Source: Thiomargarita sp.
GTDB taxonomy: Bacteria; Pseudomonadota; Gammaproteobacteria; Beggiatoales; Beggiatoaceae
Assembly (NCBI GenBank): GCA_023144675.1
Contig: JAGLFE010000112.1
Span: 1-7,382 of the forward strand
Reading direction: 5' to 3'
Length of the DNA stretch: 7,382 bases
Of this stretch, positions 1 through 7,249 are shown piece by piece (positions within the stretch are counted from its first letter, which is position 1; the number at the start of each line of letters is the position of its first letter). The position numbers and the translations under genes were made by a program. The notes under the pieces are model-generated. The model worked only from the letters and a program-made list of their open reading frames with translations. It ran no database searches and was not told the DNA's origin.

Positions 1-136
1 TAGTTTAACATTTTTTCTTTTTTTTGTATATTCTTTTTTATGCTATGGTAAGTAGTTACGAAAATTATTTATAATATTATTATATTAGTATAACTTTATA
101 TAATATTAGAAATTTAATAATGGAATCTGTATTTGT
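1..136 (+). promoter_or_regulatory. AT-rich leader upstream of nirBD with candidate -10 elements
   Basis: This non-coding leader precedes nirB. A T-rich stretch occupies about 11-40, and exact TATAAT hexamers occur at 70-75 and 99-104, with a near match (TATAAC) at 89-94. None has a convincing TTGACA-like -35 box 16-18 bases upstream. That would fit an activator-dependent promoter, but in sequence this AT-rich such hexamers also arise by chance. I looked for an FNR-type box (TTGAT-N4-ATCAA), expected if nirBD were controlled as in enteric bacteria, and did not find one. The T-rich stretch could be the tail of a terminator for a gene to the left, but no hairpin stem lies inside the window. Confidence 0.3.
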
Positions 137-140
137 ATGA
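120..140 (+). CDS. possible 6-codon leader peptide overlapping nirB start
   Basis: An ATG at 120 opens a minimal reading frame encoding MESVFV. Its TGA stop (138-140) overlaps the nirB start codon in an ATGA arrangement. Such an overlap could allow translational coupling to nirB, whose own Shine-Dalgarno sequence is poor. The mini-ORF has no strong ribosome binding site either, and short ORFs of this size occur by chance, so this is a weak suggestion rather than a confident gene. Confidence 0.15.
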   Translation: MESVFV

Positions 141-2572
141 AAGAGAAACTGGTTTGTATTGGCAATGGAATGGCTGGTATTCGCACCATTGAGGAATTGT
201 TAAAATTAGCTCCTGATCAGCATGAAATTACCGTATTTGGTTCAGAACCCTATGGTAATTATAATCGTATTTTACTTTCACCAGTATTAGCTGGAGAAAA
301 AACGATTGAAGATATTATTTTAAATGAAAAGGAATGGTATCAAGAAAATAATATTACTTTATATACAAATTACACTGTAACTGTCATAAATAGAGGCAAG
401 CGTGAAGTTAAAACCGATAAAGGGATCAATGTAAAATATGACCGCTTACTCATAGCGACAGGCTCAAACCCATTTATTATTCCAATATCTGGTTCTGAGT
501 TAACGGGAGTAGTAGGATTCCGTGATATACAAGATGTGCATAATATGTTGGACATGGCAGGTCAAGGAAAGAATGCAGTTGTAATTGGTGGTGGAATATT
601 AGGTTTAGAAGCGGCTAATGGTTTAATGCAACAAGGTATGCAAGTAACGGTTGTACATCTGCTTGATAATTTAATGGAACAGCAATTAGATAAAACTGCG
701 GCAACTTTACTGCAACTTTCCTTGGAAAAACGTGGTTTAAAATTTTTAATGGCGGCTGAAACAACTGCTATTTTAGGGGAAAGGAATGTTACTGGAGTTA
801 GATTTAAAGATGGTAAGGAAATTCCTGCTGATTTAGTGGTGATGGCAGTGGGAATTCGCCCTAGTATTAAACTAGCTCAACAAGCTGGAATTTATTGTGA
901 ACGGGGAATTGTGGTTAACGATACCTTGCAAACTTTTGACCCGAGAATTTATGCAGTTGGGGAATGTGTACAACATCGGAATCAACTTTATGGTTTAGTT
1001 GCACCTTTATTTGAACAGGCTAAAGTTTGCGCCAATCATTTAGCTAATTTAGGTTATGCACGTTATGAAGGGTCGGTGGTTTCTACCAAATTAAAGGTTA
1101 CGGGTATTGACTTATTTTCTGCTGGTGATTTTCAAGTAAAAGAGGATTCTGATGAACTTATTTTTCAAGACCCCAGTCAAGGAATTTACAAAAAATTAGT
1201 TATTGAAAATAATCGCATTAAAGGGGCAGTGTTATACGGTGATACCATAGACGGTAGTTGGTATTTCGGCTTAATGCGCGATAATGTGGATATTAGCGGT
1301 CAGCGTGATCGACTATTATTTGGACAAGCCCATTTGGGAGATAGTGGTCATGGCAAAACCGCTATGGCAATGAGCGATGACACTGAAATTTGTGGTTGTA
1401 ATGGCGTTCGCAAGAAGGATATTACTGATGCCATTATAAAGAAAAACTTATTTACTTTAGATGATGTACGTTCTCATACTAAAGCCTCCAGTTCTTGCGG
1501 TTCTTGTACCGCTTTAGTCGAACAAATTTTATCCTTTACTTTAGGCAGTGAATATACCAATTCTCCAAAAACTAAGCCGTTATGTGCTTGTACTGAATAT
1601 ACTCATGCGGATATACAAAAAGTAATTAAGGAACAGCATTTAATAACTATTCCAGCGGTTATGCACTTTATGGATTGGAAAACCCCTAATGGTTGTCATG
1701 TCTGCCGCCCTGCCTTGAATTATTATCTAATTTGCACTTGGCCTGAAGAAGCCAAAGATGATTCTCAATCTCGCTTCATAAATGAACGTATTCATGCTAA
1801 TATCCAAAAAGATGGTCGTTATTCCATTGTGCCTCGTATTTGGGGAGGAATTACTAATCCCAAAGAATTAAGGGCTTTAGCTGATATTGCCGATAAATAT
1901 AATATACCAACTGTTAAATTTACTGGCGGGCAAAGAATTGATTTATTAGGTATAGAAAAACAGGATTTACCTGCTATATGGGGTGAATTGAATCAAGCGG
2001 GTTTGGTTTCAGGACACGCTTACGGCAAGGCTTTACGTACAGTGAAAACCTGTGTTGGTTCTGAGTGGTGTCGTTTCGGGACTCAAGATGCTATCAGTAT
2101 GGGAATTAAATTAGAAAAATTAGCCTGGGGTTCTTGGACTCCGCATAAATTCAAATTAGCAGTTTCAGGTTGTCCACGTAACTGTTCCGAAGCAACCATT
2201 AAAGATTTCGGAGTAATTGCAGTTGATTCTGGTTGGGAACTTCATGTTGGTGGCAATGGTGGTATTAAAGTACGTGTTACTGATTTATTGTGCAAAGTAA
2301 CCACTCAAGAGGAAGTGCTTGAATATTGTGGAGCTTTTATTCAATTATATCGGGAAACTGCAAATTACTTAGAACGGGCTGCACCTTGGGTAGAAAGAAT
2401 CGGTTTAACTTATATTAAAGAACAAGTTGTTCAAAATGCTACTACACGAGAGGAATTAAATGATAGATTTTTACTTTCACAAAAATATGCTCAAAAAGAC
2501 CCTTGGCAAGAACGGGCAACTGGTGGAGTTGATCAACATGAGTTTAATTTTTTACCAACGGAGGCAGTTTAA
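137..2572 (+). CDS. nirB: NADH-dependent nitrite reductase, large subunit NirB
   Basis: This is the large subunit of the cytoplasmic siroheme nitrite reductase, which reduces nitrite to ammonium with NADH. At 811 residues it is slightly shorter than the enteric protein (about 847) but has every expected domain. The N-terminal FAD/NADH oxidoreductase has an FAD-binding GNGMAG loop (9-14) and a second dinucleotide fold GGGILG (151-156). Two BFD-like [2Fe-2S] cysteine groups follow: C419/C421 with C454/C457, and C483/C485 with C520/C523. The ferredoxin-like nitrite/sulfite reductase half-domain spans about 545-620. The [4Fe-4S]-siroheme domain carries C639-X5-C645 and C679-X3-C683. No in-frame ATG, GTG or TTG lies between the start and the upstream stop TAG (107-109), and the GxGxxG loop sits at the usual distance from the N-terminus, so the ATG at 137 is well supported. 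The Shine-Dalgarno is poor (a GGA about 12 bases upstream). The stop overlaps the nirD start. No truncation or missing cofactor ligand is seen. Assimilatory and dissimilatory roles cannot be separated from sequence. Confidence 0.97.
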   Translation: MKEKLVCIGNGMAGIRTIEELLKLAPDQHEITVFGSEPYGNYNRILLSPVLAGEKTIEDIILNEKEWYQENNITLYTNYTVTVINRGKREVKTDKGINVKYDRLLIATGSNPFIIPISGSELTGVVGFRDIQDVHNMLDMAGQGKNAVVIGGGILGLEAANGLMQQGMQVTVVHLLDNLMEQQLDKTAATLLQLSLEKRGLKFLMAAETTAILGERNVTGVRFKDGKEIPADLVVMAVGIRPSIKLAQQAGIYCERGIVVNDTLQTFDPRIYAVGECVQHRNQLYGLVAPLFEQAKVCANHLANLGYARYEGSVVSTKLKVTGIDLFSAGDFQVKEDSDELIFQDPSQGIYKKLVIENNRIKGAVLYGDTIDGSWYFGLMRDNVDISGQRDRLLFGQAHLGDSGHGKTAMAMSDDTEICGCNGVRKKDITDAIIKKNLFTLDDVRSHTKASSSCGSCTALVEQILSFTLGSEYTNSPKTKPLCACTEYTHADIQKVIKEQHLITIPAVMHFMDWKTPNGCHVCRPALNYYLICTWPEEAKDDSQSRFINERIHANIQKDGRYSIVPRIWGGITNPKELRALADIADKYNIPTVKFTGGQRIDLLGIEKQDLPAIWGELNQAGLVSGHAYGKALRTVKTCVGSEWCRFGTQDAISMGIKLEKLAWGSWTPHKFKLAVSGCPRNCSEATIKDFGVIAVDSGWELHVGGNGGIKVRVTDLLCKVTTQEEVLEYCGAFIQLYRETANYLERAAPWVERIGLTYIKEQVVQNATTREELNDRFLLSQKYAQKDPWQERATGGVDQHEFNFLPTEAV
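2560..2564 (+). promoter_or_regulatory. strong Shine-Dalgarno of nirD inside the end of nirB
   Basis: A perfect GGAGG lies 7 bases before the nirD ATG and within the last codons of nirB. With the TAATG stop-start overlap it indicates that nirD is translated from the nirB message with efficient initiation or coupling, and it fixes the nirD start at 2572. Confidence 0.8.
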
Positions 2573-2883
2573 TGTCAAATAATATTCGAGTCGGAAATAT
2601 CAGCGATATACCTAGTTTAGGAGCTAGAGTAGTTAAAACTGAAAAAGGTGATATTGCAATATTTCGTACTGAAGATAATAAAGTTTTTGCTTTGATAAAT
2701 AAATGCCCGCATAAAGATGGTTCGCTGGCGGATGGAATCGTGCATGGGCATAAAGTAACTTGTCCTTTACATAATTGGAATATTAATTTGGAGGATGGGA
2801 AAGTTGTGGCTCCAGATGAAGGTTGTGCAGAACATTTTGTAGTGAATGTCGATGCTGAAGGAAATTTATTTTTACAATTGTGA
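2572..2883 (+). CDS. nirD: nitrite reductase small subunit NirD (Rieske type)
   Basis: This 103-residue protein is the small partner of NirB, the usual length for the family (about 105-110). It has a complete Rieske [2Fe-2S] signature: C45-P-H47 (in NKCPHKDG) and C64-P-L-H67 (in TCPLHNW). This is the NasE-like, cluster-containing form; as I recall it, the Escherichia coli NirD has a Rieske fold but lacks these ligands. The downstream DEGC segment (82-85) matches the position of a conserved piece in NirD proteins. The protein is expected to be cytoplasmic, with no signal peptide, and to help pass electrons to, or stabilise, the NirB siroheme centre. The start is fixed by GGAGG 7 bases upstream, and its A is also the last base of the nirB stop codon, so the two genes form one transcription and translation unit. 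A hairpin follows about 20 bases after the stop. Confidence 0.95.
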   Translation: MSNNIRVGNISDIPSLGARVVKTEKGDIAIFRTEDNKVFALINKCPHKDGSLADGIVHGHKVTCPLHNWNINLEDGKVVAPDEGCAEHFVVNVDAEGNLFLQL

Positions 2884-2902
2884 AATAAATAATTTCCCAA
2901 AA

Positions 2903-2933
2903 AACCTGACAAATATTGAAACCTTGTCAGGTT
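2903..2933. repeat. perfect 10-bp inverted repeat (hairpin) after nirD
   Basis: The arms AACCTGACAA (2903-2912) and TTGTCAGGTT (2924-2933) are perfectly complementary around an 11-base loop. The element sits between the end of nirBD and the argS promoter, where transcription punctuation would be expected. The plus strand has no T-run after the stem (it continues GCCAATAG), so it is not a textbook intrinsic terminator for nirBD. A run of six A (2899-2904) precedes and overlaps the left arm, so the minus-strand copy reads stem then T-run. It could be a weak or bidirectional terminator, a 3' end stabiliser, or one copy of a dispersed intergenic palindrome. The right half can also form an alternative AACCT/AGGTT stem (2920-2924 with 2929-2933). 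Confidence 0.65.
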
Positions 2934-2957
2934 GCCAATAGTAAATTATTCTAAATA

Positions 2958-2987
2958 TTTACCAAAAAAACCAAAAAGCATTATAAT
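2958..2987 (+). promoter_or_regulatory. candidate sigma70 promoter of the argS cluster
   Basis: An exact -10 hexamer TATAAT (2982-2987) is preceded at an 18-base spacing by TTTACC (2958-2963), which matches four of six positions of the TTGACA -35 consensus. It lies downstream of the nirD hairpin and would start transcription near 2994, giving a leader of about 43 bases before the argS start. The position between hairpin and ribosome binding site is sensible. The base composition makes chance matches common, hence only moderate confidence. Confidence 0.45.
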
Positions 2988-3025
2988 ATCTTTTAAAGTG
3001 AAAATATAAACAATTCAGCCTAAAT

Positions 3026-3029
3026 GGAG
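3026..3029 (+). promoter_or_regulatory. Shine-Dalgarno that sets the argS TTG start
   Basis: GGAG lies 7 bases ahead of the TTG at 3037. This ideal spacing is the main reason for accepting the non-ATG start. The ATG that overlaps it (3024-3026) is in another frame and stops after ten codons. Confidence 0.65.
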
Positions 3030-3036
3030 TTTCTCA

Positions 3037-4797
3037 TTGAAAATCGAATTATATAATTTATTTATAAATATTTTATTAAAATTACAAAAAAATAATTTAA
3101 TTAATCCCGAAATTAATATTAAAAAATATTTACGCATTGAGCGCACTCGCAATCCACAACATGGCGATTTTGCTTGCAATATTGCAATGATTTTAGCTAA
3201 ACAAGTTAAAAAAAATCCACGAGAATTAGCGACTTTAATTACTTCTAAATTTTCCACTGACGACTTTATTAGTAAAGTAGAAATTGCTGGACCGGGATTT
3301 ATCAATATTTTTCTAACCAAACAAACTTATTATAATATCGTTGATGAGATTTTAACCGAAAAAGATAATTATGGTCGCAGTCAAATAGGAGCAGGGCAAT
3401 CGGTTTTGATTGAATTTGTTTCCGCTAATCCGACCGGTCCTTTACACGTTGGTCATGGTAGAGGAGCAGCTTATGGAGCGGCTTTGGCTGATTTATTAAC
3501 TTATGTTGGTTATAAAGTGCATAAAGAATATTATGTTAATGATGCTGGGCGACAGATGAATATTTTAGCAACCAGTGTTTGGCTACGATATTTGGAATTG
3601 TGTGGCGAAGAGGTGGTTTTTCCAGTAAATGCTTATCAAGGCGATTATATTTGGGATATTGCGGCGGATTTACATCGTCAATATAATAGTGGGTTTCAAC
3701 ATCAAACTGATATTATATTTAAAGATATTCCACCTGATGAACCAAAAGGCGGGGACAAAGAACTTCACATCGATGCTTTAATTCAGCGATGTAAGCAACT
3801 TTTAACCAATGAACAATATCAAATTATTTTTGCAAAAACATTAGAAGTTATTTTAACCAATATTCGCCAAGATTTAATCCAATTCGGAGTAAATTATGAT
3901 GAATGGTTTCACGAATCACAATTAACCCAAAATGATTGGGTAACTAAAGCTATTGAACAATTAAAGCTCCAGCAACATACTTATGAAAAAGATGGGGCTT
4001 TATGGTTTTGTTCCACTAAATTTGGGGATGAAAAAGATCGGGTATTAATTCGTGAAAATGGGGAATTTACTTATTTTGCTTCTGATATTGCCTATCATTT
4101 AAACAAATTAGAACGGGGATTTGATCACTTAATTAATATTTGGGGAGCTGACCATCATGGTTATACGGCTCGGGTTAAAGCAGCTATGATGGCATTAGGC
4201 ACCAAAGCGGAAAAATTAAGCGTATTATTAGTCCAATTTGCAGTTTTATATCGTGGCAAAGAGCGTTTACCAATGTCAACTCGTAGTGGGGAATTTATTA
4301 CTTTGCGTGAATTGCGTGAAGAAGTGGGCGGTGATGCGACTAGATTTTTTTATATTCAACGTAAAAGTGAACAACATTTAAATTTTGACTTGGAATTAGC
4401 AAAATCGCAATCGAATGAGAATCCAGTTTATTATATTCAATATGCCCATGCTCGTATATCCAGTGTAATTCGCCAATTAAAGGATCGGAATATTACTTGG
4501 GATTATAATCCGAAATTATTGGAAAATTTAACCAATTCGCATGAGCAGGCTTTAATGGTAACATTATCAAATTATCCTGAAGTTGTTGAGCAGGCGGCTA
4601 ATAATTATGAACCACATTTATTAACCTATTATTTGCGTCAATTGGCACAAGATTTTCATACCTATTATGATGCGCATAAAATCTTAGTTGATGACGATAA
4701 TTTACGTAACGCACGTTTAAGTTTAATCATTAGTTGTCAACAAATATTGAAAAATGCTTTAACTTTAATTAATGTAAATGCACCAAAGGTAATGTGA
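3037..4797 (+). CDS. argS: arginyl-tRNA synthetase ArgS (TTG start)
   Basis: This class I aminoacyl-tRNA synthetase charges tRNA-Arg with arginine, using ATP, in the cytoplasm. The 586 residues match the family length (about 577-590). The N-terminal additional domain (1-110) includes the family segment HGDFACNIAM (42-51). The catalytic domain carries the HIGH-type motif HVGH (137-140) in NPTGPLHVGHGRGA, the IWGADHHGY segment (368-376), and the KMSKS-equivalent loop LPMSTRSGEF (411-420), which in ArgS normally deviates from KMSKS. The C-terminal DALR anticodon-binding domain starts near YAHARISS (469-476) and ends near 580. The start is TTG: an in-frame stop lies at 3007-3009, no ATG is available in frame near the family start, and GGAG stands 7 bases upstream. 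The stop is followed after one base by the SPOR gene, indicating an operon. All signature motifs are intact. Confidence 0.96.
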   Translation: MKIELYNLFINILLKLQKNNLINPEINIKKYLRIERTRNPQHGDFACNIAMILAKQVKKNPRELATLITSKFSTDDFISKVEIAGPGFINIFLTKQTYYNIVDEILTEKDNYGRSQIGAGQSVLIEFVSANPTGPLHVGHGRGAAYGAALADLLTYVGYKVHKEYYVNDAGRQMNILATSVWLRYLELCGEEVVFPVNAYQGDYIWDIAADLHRQYNSGFQHQTDIIFKDIPPDEPKGGDKELHIDALIQRCKQLLTNEQYQIIFAKTLEVILTNIRQDLIQFGVNYDEWFHESQLTQNDWVTKAIEQLKLQQHTYEKDGALWFCSTKFGDEKDRVLIRENGEFTYFASDIAYHLNKLERGFDHLINIWGADHHGYTARVKAAMMALGTKAEKLSVLLVQFAVLYRGKERLPMSTRSGEFITLRELREEVGGDATRFFYIQRKSEQHLNFDLELAKSQSNENPVYYIQYAHARISSVIRQLKDRNITWDYNPKLLENLTNSHEQALMVTLSNYPEVVEQAANNYEPHLLTYYLRQLAQDFHTYYDAHKILVDDDNLRNARLSLIISCQQILKNALTLINVNAPKVM

Positions 4798-4798
4798 T

Positions 4799-5350
4799 AT
4801 GAAAATACCCAAAAGACGCACTAGAATGAAACAACCTGATTATATTTCTCCGAATTGTCCTTCTGGTTGGGCGTGGTTATTAGCTGGTATTGTGATTGGT
4901 ATATTTATTTCTTTTTTAATCTATTTAAGAGAATTTGCGCCGCAAGAATTTCCAGCTAAACTTGCACAAGTTACCAATCCTTCGATAGTAGAAAAAACTG
5001 AACATAATATTTCCATTATGGATTTTTATAGCGATTTAGAAGAATCGGATGAAACAATAGAAACTGAAATTAAACCACCTTTATTAACCGAAACAAATGG
5101 ACAACAAGTTACGCAACCAGGTAGATATATATTGCAAATAGGTTCTTATCGTAATCAAAGTCAAGCAGAAGGTTTTAAATCTTATGTTATTTCTCTTGGG
5201 ATTCCAGCTTATATTGAAGTTACTGGTTTCAACAATACTGGACGTTGGTATCGAGTTCAAGTAGGACCGTTTACAGATTTGGATAAGTTGAACAATATAC
5301 AACAATTACTTGAGGCAAATAAAATTCCTATTTTGTTGAAAAAATTCTAA
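4799..5350 (+). CDS. membrane-anchored SPOR-domain protein (FtsN-like)
   Basis: This is a 183-residue bitopic inner-membrane protein. A short basic cytoplasmic tail (KIPKRRTRMK, 2-11) leads to one transmembrane helix (about 23-43), a periplasmic linker of about 60 residues, and a C-terminal SPOR domain (about 107-181). The SPOR domain shows the GRYILQIGSY opening, an AEGFKSYVISLGIPAYI helix-strand and the GRWYRVQVGPF core. SPOR domains bind glycan strands lacking stem peptides, typically at the division septum. The linker motif IMDFYSDLEE (73-82) resembles the FDFYTLLPE-type motif found in gammaproteobacterial SPOR proteins encoded beside argS. The gene begins one base after the argS stop, with AAAGG inside the argS end as ribosome binding site. 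The full-length start is preferred over Met10 because it supplies the basic tail and the tight spacing. It is shorter than E. coli FtsN, so it is better called SPOR family than ftsN. Confidence 0.88.
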   Translation: MKIPKRRTRMKQPDYISPNCPSGWAWLLAGIVIGIFISFLIYLREFAPQEFPAKLAQVTNPSIVEKTEHNISIMDFYSDLEESDETIETEIKPPLLTETNGQQVTQPGRYILQIGSYRNQSQAEGFKSYVISLGIPAYIEVTGFNNTGRWYRVQVGPFTDLDKLNNIQQLLEANKIPILLKKF

Positions 5351-5367
5351 TTTACAGAATTAAAATT

Positions 5368-5898
5368 ATGATAAATACAATTTATTTAATGCTCGTAGTA
5401 ACTGTAATTAGTGGAACAGCGGCTTTTTTTCAAACCCAAATTTCTTCCAAAGTGGAGAATGCAAATATTCAAGAACATACTTGGTATTTACCTCCAACTC
5501 CAATTGCCATTAATTTCTCAAAATCCTATACTCAAGCAGCTAAATTAAATTTATGGAAAAACAAGGCTCTTGATAAACAAAAAAAGTTAGAACAAAGTAA
5601 AGTACTTAGACAGAAAAAATTGGATAAAAATAAGCTGGCTAAACAACAAAACCGAGAAAATAATAACCAATATGGTGAAAATCAGGATGAAAAGCAGATT
5701 AAAATCCAACTTATCGGTATTGTGAGAAAAGGTGTAGAAAAATATGTATTATTATTAGAAAATGATAAGGAAATTAATCAATATCATGAAGATTCAATGT
5801 TGCCAAATGGCAGTTATATTATTGATATTTATGAAGATGCGATTAAAATAATAACAGATAGTACTACCGATATTATGTATTTACATCCGCTGGAATAG
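5368..5898 (+). CDS. small membrane-anchored protein with GspC/PilP HR-like C-terminus
   Basis: I do not recognise this 176-residue protein as a named gene. It has an N-terminal hydrophobic helix (about 4-21) that looks like a signal anchor. A linker (22-110) follows, whose part from 63 to about 110 is very rich in Lys, Gln, Asn and Glu and probably helical or disordered. A compact C-terminal domain (about 111-174) begins IKIQLIGIVRKGVEKYVLLL and continues with a YHEDSMLPNGSYIIDIYED segment. The pattern of a strand ending in LIGIV, a strand for the bound state, a loop ending in LP-G and a strand reading IxxIxxDxI resembles the HR domain of type II secretion GspC and related PilP-like proteins, which sits in the periplasm and contacts the secretin. 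This is pattern recognition, not a database hit. The gene follows the SPOR gene by 17 bases on the same strand, so it is probably cotranscribed. The ribosome binding site is weak. No other secretion gene is in the window. Confidence 0.7.
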   Translation: MINTIYLMLVVTVISGTAAFFQTQISSKVENANIQEHTWYLPPTPIAINFSKSYTQAAKLNLWKNKALDKQKKLEQSKVLRQKKLDKNKLAKQQNRENNNQYGENQDEKQIKIQLIGIVRKGVEKYVLLLENDKEINQYHEDSMLPNGSYIIDIYEDAIKIITDSTTDIMYLHPLE

Positions 5899-5902
5899 AT
5901 TT

Positions 5903-7249
5903 TTATAATTGCCCTAACATTTCTGCAATTTTATCGACTAACAATACTTGCACTTCAGGAAATTTTGCTGGATCAATTTCCAATTCTTGAGTGCTAATTA
6001 CAACAACTAAAAGGGGTACTTTTCGGCTTTTTAACTGTTGTATAAAATTTTGCCGATTTTTATCCCAATTTAGCAGTACGCAAATACAACCGCTTAAAGA
6101 AGATAATTGTTGCATAACTAATTTTGGCAATATTGCAAAAGTTTTATCGGGGCAAGCAGTAACACAAGCCAATATTTCTAAAAAATTATCTACACCCACT
6201 AATCCCCGTCCACTGGTAAACTGATAAGTTTTTACCCCAACAAACATTAAATCTAATAAAATTTCACTATTACGAGGAGCGCAGGCAAAAGAAGATGCTA
6301 CTGATACCGCAGTTTCAAAAACTTCAGTAGTAATATTTTGGCTAAATGTATCTAAAATCAAAGCATGGCGGACAAAAAATTCATCTTGAAATTCTTTAAT
6401 AACAGGTTTACCCATTTTTGCTAAATTTTTCCAATGAATATGTCGTAATGAATCACCTGGACGATATTCACGTAAGGAAAAAAATTCCTCTGAATCGCCA
6501 ACCGACATAGCTAAATTAACACCTCCACGTTGATATTTTCTTGAACCAAATAGCTTAATTTCTCTAACTGGATAACGTTTGGGCAAAATAAGTAAATTAT
6601 CTTCTAATGGCACTGTATATAAACTTCTAAATAAACCAAAAGGGTCGGGACAAGCAAAACTGATTCCAGTAAAATGTACATAGCCACGATGCAAAGGTTT
6701 TAAGCTCATGTTAATGGTAACATAATTATGCTGCTGATTAACTGGAGCTAAGGAAGGAACAATTTGTTCAGCAATTTCCACTTTTTTCCCCATATACATC
6801 AGCCATGTCCAACGATGATAGCCAACATATTGGTCAAACCAATTTCGTTTTTTATCGCCTGGTTCTTTTGTCTGTAGAAATACTTCAAAACTGGGAGAAT
6901 TTAATTTAATATTTTCTTGTAAACTAAGATTAGCTTGGATTTTATGGGTAAAATTTTGGACTTGAATTTGATAATCTAATTTCTCCCCAACAGTTCCAAA
7001 TTTAGGCAGTTTACGCCAAGCTTGAAGTCGAAGTCGAATGAACCAACTACTCAATATTGCAATTAATAACAAAGTAAATAAAATACAAAATAATTGATAA
7101 GCAAATGTTTGTCGAATATCAATACCGAAACTACCAGCTGCCATTAAACCACCTAAGATTGTAAAGCCGATTGAGCTAAAACGTCGTCGAATCCAAAGTT
7201 GGTCAATATAATAAAGTACACGAAAACCGTGAAATAAAAAGCGTCTCAT
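5903..7249 (-). CDS. DUF58 domain-containing membrane protein
   Basis: This 448-residue protein has a basic N-terminus (MRR and WIRRRF) and two hydrophobic segments (about 27-43 and 50-68). A beta-rich region follows that ends in the characteristic DPFGLFR (202-208). The DUF58 core lies around 250-300: GDSEEFFSLREYRPGDSLRHIHWK (251-273), then a VIKEFQDEF strand (283-291). The C-terminal region to 448 has a von Willebrand-like alternation of hydrophobic strands (RHALILD, CICVLLNW, VPLLVVVI). The length and two-helix start match gammaproteobacterial DUF58 proteins. The molecular function is poorly defined; relatives are encoded with MoxR-type AAA+ ATPases and transglutaminase-like TgpA proteins. 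No such neighbour lies downstream, where the gene converges with the GspC-like gene at four bases, so a partner could only be to the right of the window and no coding frame for one is visible. The ATG start lacks a clear Shine-Dalgarno, but the N-terminal basic/hydrophobic layout fits it. Confidence 0.9.
   Translation of the reverse strand: MRRFLFHGFRVLYYIDQLWIRRRFSSIGFTILGGLMAAGSFGIDIRQTFAYQLFCILFTLLLIAILSSWFIRLRLQAWRKLPKFGTVGEKLDYQIQVQNFTHKIQANLSLQENIKLNSPSFEVFLQTKEPGDKKRNWFDQYVGYHRWTWLMYMGKKVEIAEQIVPSLAPVNQQHNYVTINMSLKPLHRGYVHFTGISFACPDPFGLFRSLYTVPLEDNLLILPKRYPVREIKLFGSRKYQRGGVNLAMSVGDSEEFFSLREYRPGDSLRHIHWKNLAKMGKPVIKEFQDEFFVRHALILDTFSQNITTEVFETAVSVASSFACAPRNSEILLDLMFVGVKTYQFTSGRGLVGVDNFLEILACVTACPDKTFAILPKLVMQQLSSLSGCICVLLNWDKNRQNFIQQLKSRKVPLLVVVISTQELEIDPAKFPEVQVLLVDKIAEMLGQL

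Noticed and set aside
1..136. FNR or NarL-type control site for nirBD
   Set aside because: No TTGAT-N4-ATCAA or similar symmetric box is present in the leader.
2544..2912. Minus-strand 122-residue reading frame opposite nirD
   Set aside because: It is a mirror of the well-supported nirD gene with no recognisable domain.
3015..3320. Minus-strand 101-residue reading frame opposite the argS start
   Set aside because: It is a shadow of argS; AT-rich coding sequence gives such open frames by chance.
5991..6224. Plus-strand 77-residue reading frame inside the DUF58 gene
   Set aside because: It is antisense to a clear family protein, with no ribosome binding site or domain.
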